Positions 1 to 7,721 of a stretch of 15,407 bases of DNA are shown piece after piece. Below the pieces are notes generated by a model. That model saw only the letters and a program-made list of their open reading frames with translations. It was not told where the DNA came from and made no database searches. Numbering within the stretch: the stretch's first letter is position 1; each line of letters starts with the position of its first letter. Source of the DNA: Actinomycetes bacterium (GTDB lineage: Bacteria; Actinomycetota; Actinomycetes; JAJYSQ01); assembly GCA_021793495.1 (NCBI GenBank), contig JAJYSQ010000002.1, positions 1 through 15,407 on the forward strand, read 5' to 3'. The translations under genes were made by a program, and so were the position numbers.

Positions 1-132
1 GTGGACGAGCCCGGCACCGAGATCGACCTGCTGCTCGTGCCCTACGCGCACTGGGCGAACCGCGGACCCGGGGAGATGACGGTCTGGCTGCCGTTGCTCC
101 GGTCCGCCCGAGAGACCGGAGGAGACGTATGA
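1..132 (+). CDS. C-terminal end of GH127 (DUF1680) beta-L-arabinofuranosidase-like protein, partial
   Basis: Only the last 43 codons lie in the window; frame 1 is open from the first base and ends in TGA at 130-132. The readable tail contains PYAHWANRGPGEMTVWLP, which closely matches the conserved C-terminal signature of GH127/DUF1680 proteins (usually PYxxWANRGPGxMxVW). Characterised GH127 enzymes remove beta-L-arabinofuranose from plant glycans and glycoproteins, using a cysteine nucleophile that would lie upstream of this fragment. The stop overlaps the next start (ATGA at 129-132), so the two genes are probably translationally coupled. The GH127 context fits the glycosidase genes further right. 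The family call rests on a short but distinctive motif; the exact substrate cannot be judged. Confidence 0.72.
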   Translation: MDEPGTEIDLLLVPYAHWANRGPGEMTVWLPLLRSARETGGDV

Positions 133-773
133 CCCGCCTGGCCTTCATCCACACCGGCGCTGTGGTGATCCCCACGATCACCACGCTTGCCAGCACCTAC
201 CTGCCCGGGGTGGAGACCCACCACCTGCTCGACGACAAGATCGTCGCCGACCTGGGCCGGGACGCCGAGGGCACCGGGGTGCGCCAGCGGCTGCGCGACC
301 TGGTGCACGCAGCCCAGCAGGGCGGGGCGGACGCGGTGATGTTCAGCTGCTCCTCGATCTCCGGGTACGCGGCCGGGCTGCAGGACGAGCTCGGCATCCC
401 GGTGCTGCGCATCGACGAGGCGATGGCCGACGAGGCGGTGCGTTCCGGCGAGCGGGTCGCAGTGCTGGCCACGCTGCCGACCACGCTCGCGCCCACTGTG
501 GCGCTGCTGCGCGAGCGGGCCGAGGCCGCCGGTCGGCAGGTCGAGGTGCAGGAGGTGCTCATCGAGGGCGCCTTCGAGGCGGTGAGCAGCGGCGACCGGG
601 ACCGGCACGACGCACTGGTGGCCGAGGCGATCACCACCCAGGCCGCACAGGTGGACGTGGTGGTGCTCGCCCAGGCCTCGATGGCCAGTGCCGCCGAGGC
701 GGTGCAGACCGACACCCCGGTCCTGACCAGCCCCGAGCTCGGCGTGCGCCGCGCGGCCAGCCTGCTCCCCTGA
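129..773 (+). CDS. Asp/Glu racemase-superfamily protein
   Basis: A 214-residue protein of the size and fold pattern of the aspartate/glutamate/hydantoin racemase superfamily (two Rossmann-like halves). The first-half catalytic loop is present as MFSCSS with Cys74. The equivalent second-half loop, which carries a second Cys in two-base racemases, reads VVVLAQASM at about residues 177-185, with no Cys. Two-base racemisation therefore looks unlikely; isomerase, decarboxylase-like or other one-Cys chemistry is possible. No signal peptide, so cytoplasmic. The start is supported by a strong GGAGGAG ribosome site about 5 bases upstream, inside the end of the GH127 gene, and by the ATGA overlap. Linkage to a glycosidase suggests a sugar-related or accessory role, but the substrate is unknown. 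Confidence 0.75.
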   Translation: MTRLAFIHTGAVVIPTITTLASTYLPGVETHHLLDDKIVADLGRDAEGTGVRQRLRDLVHAAQQGGADAVMFSCSSISGYAAGLQDELGIPVLRIDEAMADEAVRSGERVAVLATLPTTLAPTVALLRERAEAAGRQVEVQEVLIEGAFEAVSSGDRDRHDALVAEAITTQAAQVDVVVLAQASMASAAEAVQTDTPVLTSPELGVRRAASLLP

Positions 774-780
774 CCCGCCC

Positions 781-823
781 CACCCAGCCCCACCCCGGAT
801 CCGCACCCACCCAGCCCCGCCCC
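781..823 (+). repeat. Pair of C-rich 16-bp direct repeats
   Basis: The 16 bases at 781-796 (CACCCAGCCCCACCCC) recur at 808-823 with one change (A to G). The copies are 27 bases apart start to start, within a strongly C-rich stretch just after the racemase stop. The second copy also forms the left outer arm of the neighbouring hairpin. This may be simple low-complexity sequence; no function is claimed. Confidence 0.5.
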
Positions 824-893
824 TGCTCGATGGTGTGGTTGACGTCGGTTATGTGCTGATAACCGACGTCAACCACACCCCCGGCGGGGCTGG
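811..893. terminator. Nested hairpin between convergent genes, probable bidirectional terminator
   Basis: An inner inverted repeat has perfect 21-bp arms at 832-852 and 859-879 around a 6-base loop (GTGCTG). An outer 11-bp perfect stem pairs 811-821 with 883-893 (CCAGCCCCGCC with GGCGGGGCTGG). The structure fills the gap between the racemase stop (773) and the rhamnosidase stop (902), which point at each other. There is no clear U-tract on either side, as is common for hairpin terminators in high-GC actinobacteria. A perfect 21-bp arm is longer than most terminators, so a dispersed palindromic repeat or a protein-binding site are alternatives. Confidence 0.7.
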
Positions 894-901
894 CTGGCGG
901 C

Positions 902-3574
902 CTAGGCGACCAGGGCCTGGGCCGGCTGGTGGGTGGCGGTGACCTGGTGCCGGCCGCTGCCGATCCGGGCCTGCACGCTGCCGTCCGCAGCGGTGCTGAG
1001 CTCGCTGTCCAGACCGGTGACCGAGTCGGCGTCCGTGGTCGGCAGGGACAGCACCGCCTCGGTACCCGGCGGGATCTCCACGTCCAGGGTGAAGGTCTCC
1101 CCGGTGAGCTGCCAGCTGGTGGCCACCCGGCCCAGCGGGGTCTCCACCGCCGCCGAGGCCCGGCTGACCCCAGCACCCGGGCGAGGCCGGATGAGCACCT
1201 CACGGTACGCCGTCGACCCGGGGGCTTGGTCGATCCCACCGAGGCAGGCGTAGATCCAGTCCACCACCGCGCCCAGGCTGTAGTGGTTGAAGGAGTTCAT
1301 CGTCACCGACTGGAACCCGCCCTCGGGGGTCCACCCGTCCCAGCGTTCCCAGATGGTGGTGGCCCCGTGCCGGATCGGGAACAGCCAGCTCGGGTACTCC
1401 TCCTGCACCAGCAGCGCGTGCGCCAGGTCGTCCTGCCCGTGCTCGCTGAGCACCCGGCAGATCTTGGAGACGCCGACGAACCCGGTGGTCAGTCGGTTGC
1501 CCGCCTCCCGGACCAGCTCGACCAGTCGCGCCACCGCTGCCGGCACCGCCTCGGCCGGCAGCAGGTCGTAGTCCAGGGCGAGCAGGTAGCAGGTCTGGGT
1601 GTCCGAGGTGATCACCGTACCGTCGACGAACTCGCGGTTGAACGCAGCGCGGATCTGGTCCGCGAGCGCCGTGTACTCCGCCTCCTCGCCCGCGTGGCCG
1701 AGGATGGCGGCGGCACGCGCCACCAGGGAGGCGGAGTTCGCGAAGTAGGCGGTGGCCAGCACGGCACGGTCGGTCTCCGGACCCACGTGCAGCCAGTCGC
1801 CGTAGTTCGACCCGACCCGCTTGCGCCAGATCAGGTCCGGGTTCGCCCGGCGCACGTGCTCCACCCAGCGGACCATCGCCGGGAAGCTGCGCTGCAGCTG
1901 GCGGCGGTCGCCATACAGGTCGAACAGCGCCATCGGGATGATCACCCCGGCATCACCCCAGGCGGGTGCCCCCTCACCCATCCACGGCCCGGCGGGGGCG
2001 ATGTCGCCGAACGCGCCGTCGGTGCTCTGTCCGCCGACCACGTCCACCATCCAGCTGGCGAAGAACGCGGACACGTCGCACAGCCGCGCCGAGGTGGGCA
2101 GGAACACCTGGGCGTCGGCGAGCCAGCCGAGCCGCTCGTCGCGCTGCGGGCAGTCGGTGGGGATGGACAGGAAGTTGCCCCGCTGGCTCCACCGGGTGTT
2201 GGAGACGATCTGCAGCACGTCCGGGTTGTCGCAGTCGAAGCTGCCGGTGGTCTCCAGGTCGCTGCTGACCACCATCGCGGTGACGTCCTCGGCCGCCGGC
2301 GCCTGGTCCAGCCCGGCGATCCGCACGTACCGGAAGCCGTGGAAGGTGAACCGTGGTTCGAACACCTCGGTGGCCGCACCGCGCGGGTAGTACAGGTCGC
2401 GGGCCTCGGCGCGGCGGAGGTTCTCGGTGTACAGGCGGCCGTCGGCGTCCAGGGTCTCGCCGTGGGTGAGCTCGACCAGCTGGCCCGCCTCCGGCTGGTG
2501 CAGCCGCAGCCGCACGTGGCCGACCAGGTTCTGGCCGAAGTCCACCAGCCAGGCGTCCGACCCGGGTTCGGGCAGGATCTGCGCCGGGGTGAGCTCGGCG
2601 ACGGTGCGCACCGGCGGCGCGGTGGAGCCGGTCACCGTGGCGGTGTCATCACCTAGCGCCCGGGCGCGGCGCCAGCCGGAGTCGTCGAAGCCGCCCAGCT
2701 CCCAGCCGACCGGCCGCTGCCGGGCATCCACCCCCTCGCCCATCAGCAGGTCCGCATAGAGCCACTCGCCGGCGGACTCCCGCCAGGTGTCGTCGGTGCA
2801 GATCACCTCGGTGGCGCCGTCCGCGGCGACCAGGTGCAGCTCGGCCAGCAGTGCCGGGGCGTCCCCGTAGAGCCGGCCGGCGTTGCGCGGGTCGTAGCCG
2901 ACGAAGCCGCTCCACCAGCCGTCCGCGAGCACCACGGCCAGCACGTTCTCCCCGGCCTGGACGGCGGTGGTCACGTCGTAGGTCTGGTAGTGGATGCGGC
3001 GCCGGTAGTCGGTCCAGCCCGGGTTCAGTGTGCTGTCCCCGACCGGCTGGCCGTTCAGCTGTGCCTCGTACAGGCCCCGAGCGGTGATGTGCAACCGGGC
3101 GGAGACGACCTGTCGGCGCGGGGTGAAGGTGGTGCGCAGCAGCGACGGCGGGTTCAGCGGACGGCTGTTCCAGGTAAGGTCGTCGTCCACCGGCGCCAGG
3201 AACGCGGACCGGTCCCGGCTGTCCCTGCCGATCCAACGAGCCTCCCACGGGCGGTCCAGCCGACCGGTCTCGAACCAGGACCGGGTGGGCTGGGTGGGCT
3301 GGTCCTGCTCGTCCCACACCTCCAGCGCCCACTCGTAGCGGGTGTAGGGCTGCAGCGCGGGGCCCGCGTAGCAGATCTCCAGCTGCTCCGCCGAGGCCAC
3401 CTTGCCGGTGTCCCAGGTCTGCTGCCCGGCAGTGACCACCAGGCGGTAGGCACTCTGCCGGGCACCGTTTCGTAGGCTGCGCAGTCGCCAGGCGAACCGC
3501 GGACGCTCCTCGTCCAACCCCAAGGGGGTGGCGAGGTGCTCGACACGCAGGGCATAGGGCTCGAGGCTGGTCAT
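902..3574 (-). CDS. Alpha-L-rhamnosidase, GH78
   Basis: An 890-residue protein of full GH78 length. It hydrolyses terminal alpha-L-rhamnose from oligosaccharides or glycosides by an inverting mechanism (family knowledge). The N-terminal 420 residues look like the beta-sandwich domains of the family. The (alpha/alpha)6 catalytic domain follows, with the hallmark DCPQRDERLGW at 474-484, where Glu480 is the expected general acid. TIWERWDGW lies near 740-748, with Glu743 as the expected base. A C-terminal beta domain ends the protein. There is no signal peptide or membrane segment, so it should act in the cytoplasm on imported oligosaccharides. The ATG overlaps the GH2 stop (ATGA, 3571-3574), implying translational coupling. 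A GAGAAG-like ribosome site lies within the end of the GH2 gene. It is the last gene of the leftward operon, ending at the hairpin at 811-893. Confidence 0.93.
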   Translation of the reverse strand: MTSLEPYALRVEHLATPLGLDEERPRFAWRLRSLRNGARQSAYRLVVTAGQQTWDTGKVASAEQLEICYAGPALQPYTRYEWALEVWDEQDQPTQPTRSWFETGRLDRPWEARWIGRDSRDRSAFLAPVDDDLTWNSRPLNPPSLLRTTFTPRRQVVSARLHITARGLYEAQLNGQPVGDSTLNPGWTDYRRRIHYQTYDVTTAVQAGENVLAVVLADGWWSGFVGYDPRNAGRLYGDAPALLAELHLVAADGATEVICTDDTWRESAGEWLYADLLMGEGVDARQRPVGWELGGFDDSGWRRARALGDDTATVTGSTAPPVRTVAELTPAQILPEPGSDAWLVDFGQNLVGHVRLRLHQPEAGQLVELTHGETLDADGRLYTENLRRAEARDLYYPRGAATEVFEPRFTFHGFRYVRIAGLDQAPAAEDVTAMVVSSDLETTGSFDCDNPDVLQIVSNTRWSQRGNFLSIPTDCPQRDERLGWLADAQVFLPTSARLCDVSAFFASWMVDVVGGQSTDGAFGDIAPAGPWMGEGAPAWGDAGVIIPMALFDLYGDRRQLQRSFPAMVRWVEHVRRANPDLIWRKRVGSNYGDWLHVGPETDRAVLATAYFANSASLVARAAAILGHAGEEAEYTALADQIRAAFNREFVDGTVITSDTQTCYLLALDYDLLPAEAVPAAVARLVELVREAGNRLTTGFVGVSKICRVLSEHGQDDLAHALLVQEEYPSWLFPIRHGATTIWERWDGWTPEGGFQSVTMNSFNHYSLGAVVDWIYACLGGIDQAPGSTAYREVLIRPRPGAGVSRASAAVETPLGRVATSWQLTGETFTLDVEIPPGTEAVLSLPTTDADSVTGLDSELSTAADGSVQARIGSGRHQVTATHQPAQALVA

Positions 3575-6500
3575 CGGTCACTCTTCTCTTGCTCGTGATC
3601 GGTCTCAGCGGTGGTGAACACCACCGCGAACGTGGTCGGTTCCGGGGTGATGCGGTAACGGGCCGGGGTGGCCGGTCCGCAGGAGGAGCTGCCCAGCCCG
3701 TGCTGCGCATGGTCCAGGTGCAGGTAGATGCGGTCCTCAGGGTGCAGCTCGAAGGCGGCGATCGCTTCTTCGAGGGCTTCGTCGGACCACCGGCGCGCGC
3801 TGAAGTCGATGGTCGGGTCGCCCTGCACCCGCAGTGCCGGCAAGGAGCCGCCGGCCAGCTCCAGCCAGCGGGTGCGGTGCCGGTTTCCGGCCTCCTGCGG
3901 CACGACGTAGCGGAAGTCGAGGTCGTCGATCCGGCTCTGGTACCGGCCCACCCGGGTGGCAGCGTGGCTGTCCCGGTAGCTCTCCCCCGGGCCGAGCCCG
4001 AACCAGGTGACCCGGTCCAGCTCGGCAGGCAGCTCCAGCCGCACCCCGAGCCGGGGCAGGGTGAGGTGGTGGTGCCCGATCGGGGTGTCCCGCCACGGCC
4101 CGTACGGTGTGACGTCCACCTGCAACCGGGCAGCGGGCGCTCCCACCTGCGTGGTCTCGGTCCAGGTGTAGACCACGTCCAGGCCGAAGGACTGGGTCGG
4201 CGGCGCCATCCGCGCGCTGACCTGCAGTCCGCCTGCGGTGGGTCGCACGTCGGTGACCCGGTGGCGCATCTGGTCCAGTCCGACGGCGCGCCAGCCCTCG
4301 GCCAGGTTGTTCAGCTCTCCCTGGCCTCGGTCGTTCTCGGTGGGTGCTCGCCAGATGTGCACACCGAAGCCCTGCACGGCCAGGCCGCCCAGGTCCCGCA
4401 GGGTCCCCGTGGCCGCGTCCAGCACTGCCGGCCCGATGCGCACCTCGCCGGCCGGGGCGGGGTCGGCACCGGGCGGCTGGGCTGCGGGTGGGGTGGTCGG
4501 CTGGCTCGCTGGCTCGGTCACCGGGTCGAGTCGCCCCTGACCCCAGGCCACCTCGTGGCCGGCCGCTGCCCACGGGGCCGGTTCGGCCAGCCGAGCGGAG
4601 ACTGTCAACCACACCTCTCCGGCATCCTCGGCGACGTCCGGCAGGTCGGGCAACGGCACGCGCACCTGGTCGCCGGCGTCGGTCACGGGCACCTCCAGCA
4701 GCCCGGTGGCCAGCACCTGTCCGTCCTGGCTGAGCTCCCAGGAGAAGTCCAGGTGCGCAGTGTCGAGCACGTCGTAGGCGTTGCGCACCAGCACCCGCTG
4801 GTCATCGATGTCGATACGGACCGGCTCGATCACCTTCGCCAGCTCGAGCAGGCCGGGTGAGGGGACCCGGTCCGGGCGCACCAGACCATCGAGGCAGTAG
4901 CTGCCCCCGTTGGGGCGGTAGTCGAACCGGCCGCCGTGCCAGAAGCCGTCGCTGCCGTCCGGTTCGGTGCGGCGGATGCCGTGGTCGATCCACTCCCACA
5001 CGAACGCTCCGGCCATCCGGTCGGAGGACTCCAGGATCTCCTGGTAGTCCGCCAGGGACCCGGGCCCGTTGCCCATCGCGTGCGCGTACTCGCAGAGCAG
5101 GAACGGCAAGGCGCGCCGGCGTTCTTCCAGCTCCGGCTGGTCGGCCAACGCCTCCGAGGGCGCCTCGGTGCGCTGTGCGATCGCCTGCAGATCGTCCAGG
5201 GACGGGTACATCAGCGAGTAGAAGTCGGACTGGGCGTAGGTGCGGTCGCGCTCGTAGTGCAGCGGTCGGCTCGGGTCCCGCTCACGGATCCAGCGCTCGA
5301 TGGCCACGAAGCCGCTCCCGCCCTCGCTCTCGTTCGCCAGGGACCAGATGATCACCGACGGGTGGTTCTTGTCCCGTTCCACCATCCGGGCGGTGCGGTC
5401 CAGCAGCGCCGGCTCCCAGGCCGGGTCGTCCACCGGGTTGCCCTCCCAACCGGCGTAGATGAACCCGTGCGTCTCCAGGTCGCCCTCGTCCACGACCCAC
5501 AGGCCGAGCTCGTCGCACAGCCGGAGGAACTCCGGGTGCGGCGGGTAGTGCGCAGTGCGTACCGCGTTGATGTTGTGCTGCTTCATCAGCAGGATGTCCT
5601 GGCGCATCGTCTCCGGGCTGAGCGCCCGGCCGTGGTCCGGGTCGTGCTCGTGCCGGTTCACCCCGCGCAGGTGGATACGTCGACCGTTCACCCGCAGCAC
5701 ACCGTCGGCCACGCTGACGGTGCGAAAGCCCACTGCCAGGTCGACCGTCTCCTGGCCGACCTGCACGGTACCGCGGTAGAGCCGGGGCACCTCGGCGCTC
5801 CACGGCTGCACGGTCTCGATCCGGTGCTCGGTGCCGGTGGGCACGTCGACGAGGTCGAGCTCCGGGATGCTCACCCGGCCCTGCAGCGCAGCACCGGTCG
5901 GTCCGGTGGTCTCCACGCGGAGGGTGCCTGCGCCGGTGTGGTGGTCGTAGTCGGCGTGGACGAACAGGTCGTCCAGCGCCCCCTCAGGCCGCTCCAGCAG
6001 CTCCACGTCCCGGAAGATCCCGGGCAGCCACCACATGTCCTGGTCCTCCAGGTAGCTGCCGGAGGACCAGCGGTGCACCCGCACGCAGAGCACGTTGCCG
6101 CGCTGCCGGAGCACGTCGCCCACGTCCAGCTCGAACGGCAGCCGGCTGCCCTTGGAGTGACCGAGCTCTGTACCGTTCAGCCACACCTGGGCACAGGAGT
6201 CCACACCCTGGAAGCGCAGCACACTGCCGGTGGTGCGCCACCCTGCCGGAAGGTCGAAGGTGCGCCGGTAGTCCCCGGTGGGGTTGTCCGTGGGGGTGTA
6301 GGGCGGATCGATCGGGAACGGGAAGGCGGTGTTGGTGTAGCGGGGGACGTCGTGGCCGCGCAGCACCCAGTGCGACGGGACGTCGATCCGCCCCCAGGTG
6401 GAGTCGTCCAGGTCGGGGTCGGGGAACTGAGGCCCGGTGCCGGCGGCGGTCGGGACCAGCTCGAACGCCCAGTCTCCGTTCAGGCTCAGCCGGTTGGCGT

Positions 6501-6630
6501 CCGAGGTGAAGTCCGCGCGCGGGCGCCGGCGACCGGCTCCGGGCACCGGATCGTCGTAGTACTGCAATGAGCTCGAGTCCAATCGTCGTTCAGGGTCGTC
6601 GGTCACCCATGGTTCGGGTCGGTCGGTCAC
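3571..6630 (-). CDS. GH2 beta-galactosidase, LacZ-like
   Basis: A 1019-residue protein matching the five-domain LacZ architecture: sugar-binding domain (about 50-205), immunoglobulin-like domain, TIM barrel (about 305-600), a second beta domain, and the small-chain domain (about 730-1010). The acid/base motif is SLANESE with Glu434; the nucleophile motif is LLCEYAHAMGNG with Glu514. RAPTENDRG (761-769) and WFGLGPGESYRD (876-887) mark the small-chain domain. A Pro/Ala/Thr-rich linker (about 703-727) precedes it and is a local oddity. No signal peptide, so intracellular; it probably removes terminal beta-galactose, though GH2 also includes arabinopyranosidases and glucuronidases. The start is GTG at 6630, 12 bases after the reductase stop. 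No clear ribosome site is visible, and a second in-frame GTG at 6606 lies in a duplicated 24-bp unit, so the start is uncertain by 8 codons. Confidence 0.92.
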   Translation of the reverse strand: MTDRPEPWVTDDPERRLDSSSLQYYDDPVPGAGRRRPRADFTSDANRLSLNGDWAFELVPTAAGTGPQFPDPDLDDSTWGRIDVPSHWVLRGHDVPRYTNTAFPFPIDPPYTPTDNPTGDYRRTFDLPAGWRTTGSVLRFQGVDSCAQVWLNGTELGHSKGSRLPFELDVGDVLRQRGNVLCVRVHRWSSGSYLEDQDMWWLPGIFRDVELLERPEGALDDLFVHADYDHHTGAGTLRVETTGPTGAALQGRVSIPELDLVDVPTGTEHRIETVQPWSAEVPRLYRGTVQVGQETVDLAVGFRTVSVADGVLRVNGRRIHLRGVNRHEHDPDHGRALSPETMRQDILLMKQHNINAVRTAHYPPHPEFLRLCDELGLWVVDEGDLETHGFIYAGWEGNPVDDPAWEPALLDRTARMVERDKNHPSVIIWSLANESEGGSGFVAIERWIRERDPSRPLHYERDRTYAQSDFYSLMYPSLDDLQAIAQRTEAPSEALADQPELEERRRALPFLLCEYAHAMGNGPGSLADYQEILESSDRMAGAFVWEWIDHGIRRTEPDGSDGFWHGGRFDYRPNGGSYCLDGLVRPDRVPSPGLLELAKVIEPVRIDIDDQRVLVRNAYDVLDTAHLDFSWELSQDGQVLATGLLEVPVTDAGDQVRVPLPDLPDVAEDAGEVWLTVSARLAEPAPWAAAGHEVAWGQGRLDPVTEPASQPTTPPAAQPPGADPAPAGEVRIGPAVLDAATGTLRDLGGLAVQGFGVHIWRAPTENDRGQGELNNLAEGWRAVGLDQMRHRVTDVRPTAGGLQVSARMAPPTQSFGLDVVYTWTETTQVGAPAARLQVDVTPYGPWRDTPIGHHHLTLPRLGVRLELPAELDRVTWFGLGPGESYRDSHAATRVGRYQSRIDDLDFRYVVPQEAGNRHRTRWLELAGGSLPALRVQGDPTIDFSARRWSDEALEEAIAAFELHPEDRIYLHLDHAQHGLGSSSCGPATPARYRITPEPTTFAVVFTTAETDHEQEKSDR

Positions 6631-6648
6631 CCGTCGTGCGGGTCAGTC
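6601..6648. repeat. Imperfect 24-bp tandem repeat across the reductase/GH2 junction
   Basis: Bases 6601-6624 and 6625-6648 are two adjacent 24-base units that both begin GGTCACCC and end in GGGTC(A/G)GTC, matching at about 20 of 24 positions. A third partial copy begins at 6649 (GGTCAC). The repeat covers the stop of the aldo/keto reductase and the GTG start of the GH2 gene, duplicating the GTG-ACC-GAC start context. This leaves two equivalent in-frame GTG codons 24 bases apart. Confidence 0.75.
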
Positions 6649-7551
6649 GGTCACGGTCGTGGGTGGCGTGCCGAGGCTCTCCAGCTCGGGCCAGACCTCG
6701 GCGGGGGTCTCCACGGCCAGCAGTGCGTCCAGCTCGGCCAACCGGGCCGCGGTGCCGGCGCCCACCACCGTGGAGGAGACGACCTGCGACCGGGTGGAGA
6801 ACGCGAGCGCCACGGCGGCGAGCGACACACCGTGCCGGGCGCAGACCCTGCTGGCCCGGTGGACCCAGTCGAGCAGCTCCTCCGGTGCCGGCCGGTAGGC
6901 GTAGCGGGCGTCCGCGCCGGCCCGCTCTGCGGCGGCGAGCAGACCCCCGCCGTAGGGCGCAGCGTTGAACACCACCATGTCCCGCCGACGGGCTGCCTCG
7001 AACAGGTCTGCTGCGGAGGAGTCCACGAGCGTGTACCGGTTGTGGCTGAGCACTGCGTCGAAGACGTCGGTCTGCACGTACTGCCGGATCAGGCTCGAGG
7101 GCCCTGCGGCCACGCCGATCGCGCCCACGGCGCCCTGCTCGCGCAGCTCCACCAGGCCCTGGACGGCGCCACCGGGCGCCATCGCCTCCTCGAACGTGAT
7201 CGTGTACGGGTCGTGCAGCTGGTAGAGCGGCAGGGTGTCCAGGCCGAGGCGGGAGGTGGACTCCTCGAAGGAACGCAGCACCCGGTCCCGGTCGAAGACG
7301 CCGGTGGCCAGGTCGCGGTCCGCCTTGGAGATCACCTGGACGCCTTCCGGCAGCCCACCCAGGTCGGCGATGGCCTGCCCGAGCACCTGCTCGCTGCGTC
7401 CCTCGTCATAGGCGTTCGAGGTGTCGACCAGCCGGTGCTGGGAGGTCAGCAACGATCGCGCTGTGGCGACAGCATCGGGCCGGTCCCCCAGTCCGGAGGT
7501 GCCCAGCGTGACGACGGAGGGCGCCAGCAGCGCCTCAACCCTTGACTGCAC
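6643..7551 (-). CDS. Aldo/keto reductase, sugar dehydrogenase-like
   Basis: A 302-residue aldo/keto reductase with the full catalytic tetrad visible: Asp43 and Tyr48 (VDTSNAY), Lys76 (VISKAD) and His113 (YQLHDP). The NAAPYGGGLLA segment (196-206) resembles the L-fucose / L-galactose / D-threo-aldose 1-dehydrogenase subgroup, so NAD(P)-linked oxidation or reduction of a released monosaccharide is likely; the sugar itself is inferred only. No signal peptide. The only usable start is GTG at 7551, because an in-frame stop (TGA) lies 15 bases upstream. An AAAGGA ribosome site sits 12-17 bases before it. The start overlaps by 17 bases the end of an ABC permease remnant, which once probably provided translational coupling. 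It is the first gene of the compact set reductase, GH2, GH78. Confidence 0.88.
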   Translation of the reverse strand: MQSRVEALLAPSVVTLGTSGLGDRPDAVATARSLLTSQHRLVDTSNAYDEGRSEQVLGQAIADLGGLPEGVQVISKADRDLATGVFDRDRVLRSFEESTSRLGLDTLPLYQLHDPYTITFEEAMAPGGAVQGLVELREQGAVGAIGVAAGPSSLIRQYVQTDVFDAVLSHNRYTLVDSSAADLFEAARRRDMVVFNAAPYGGGLLAAAERAGADARYAYRPAPEELLDWVHRASRVCARHGVSLAAVALAFSTRSQVVSSTVVGAGTAARLAELDALLAVETPAEVWPELESLGTPPTTVTD

Positions 7552-7651
7552 CGGAAGCCAGTCCTTTCATGATCTTCTGGCTGAAGAACAGGAACACGAT
7601 CACTGTCCCGAACACGTTGAGCGAGGCTGCCGCGAACAGCGGCCCGTGCTG
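7535..7651 (-). pseudogene. C-terminal remnant of a MalG-type sugar ABC transporter permease
   Basis: Reading the minus strand from 7651 to the TGA at 7535-7537 gives 38 residues that include GPLFAAASLNVFGTVIVF, then FFSQKIMKGLASGAVKG at the end. This matches the last membrane helix and the characteristic tail (F-Q-x-x-hydrophobic-x-KG-x-x-x-GAVKG) of carbohydrate ABC permeases of the MalG/LplC type. Upstream, the frame stays open only to a stop at 7718-7720, and residues before about 7651 do not look like a permease. No start codon, binding-protein dependent motif or other helices remain. The stop overlaps the reductase GTG, as expected for the last gene of a former transporter operon. It is therefore a truncated relic, cut off by the block carrying the GH140 and Opp genes. 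Confidence 0.78.
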
Positions 7652-7721
7652 CAGCCCACGTCCGGACCGCCTCCAGCTGACGTACCGCTGCCACCGGTGC
7701 GTCTGCTGGTGGCGGCCTCAG

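Noticed and set aside
929..2656. A 575-codon open frame opposite the GH78 gene, and similar long frames opposite GH2 (4936-6570) and GH140 (7542-9143)
   Set aside because: Their translations are rich in Arg, Gly, His and Val with no domain motifs, as expected for antisense frames of high-GC genes. The opposite strands encode clear, full-length enzymes with catalytic motifs.
7446..7694. An 82-codon minus-strand frame covering the start of the reductase gene
   Set aside because: It overlaps both the reductase and the permease stub in a third frame, with an Arg/Trp-rich sequence lacking any recognisable motif.
7690..7713. Small hairpin (GCCACC/GGTGGC arms) after the GH140 stop as a terminator
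   Set aside because: The stem is only 6 bp with a 12-base loop and no U-tract; such structures are common by chance at this GC content.
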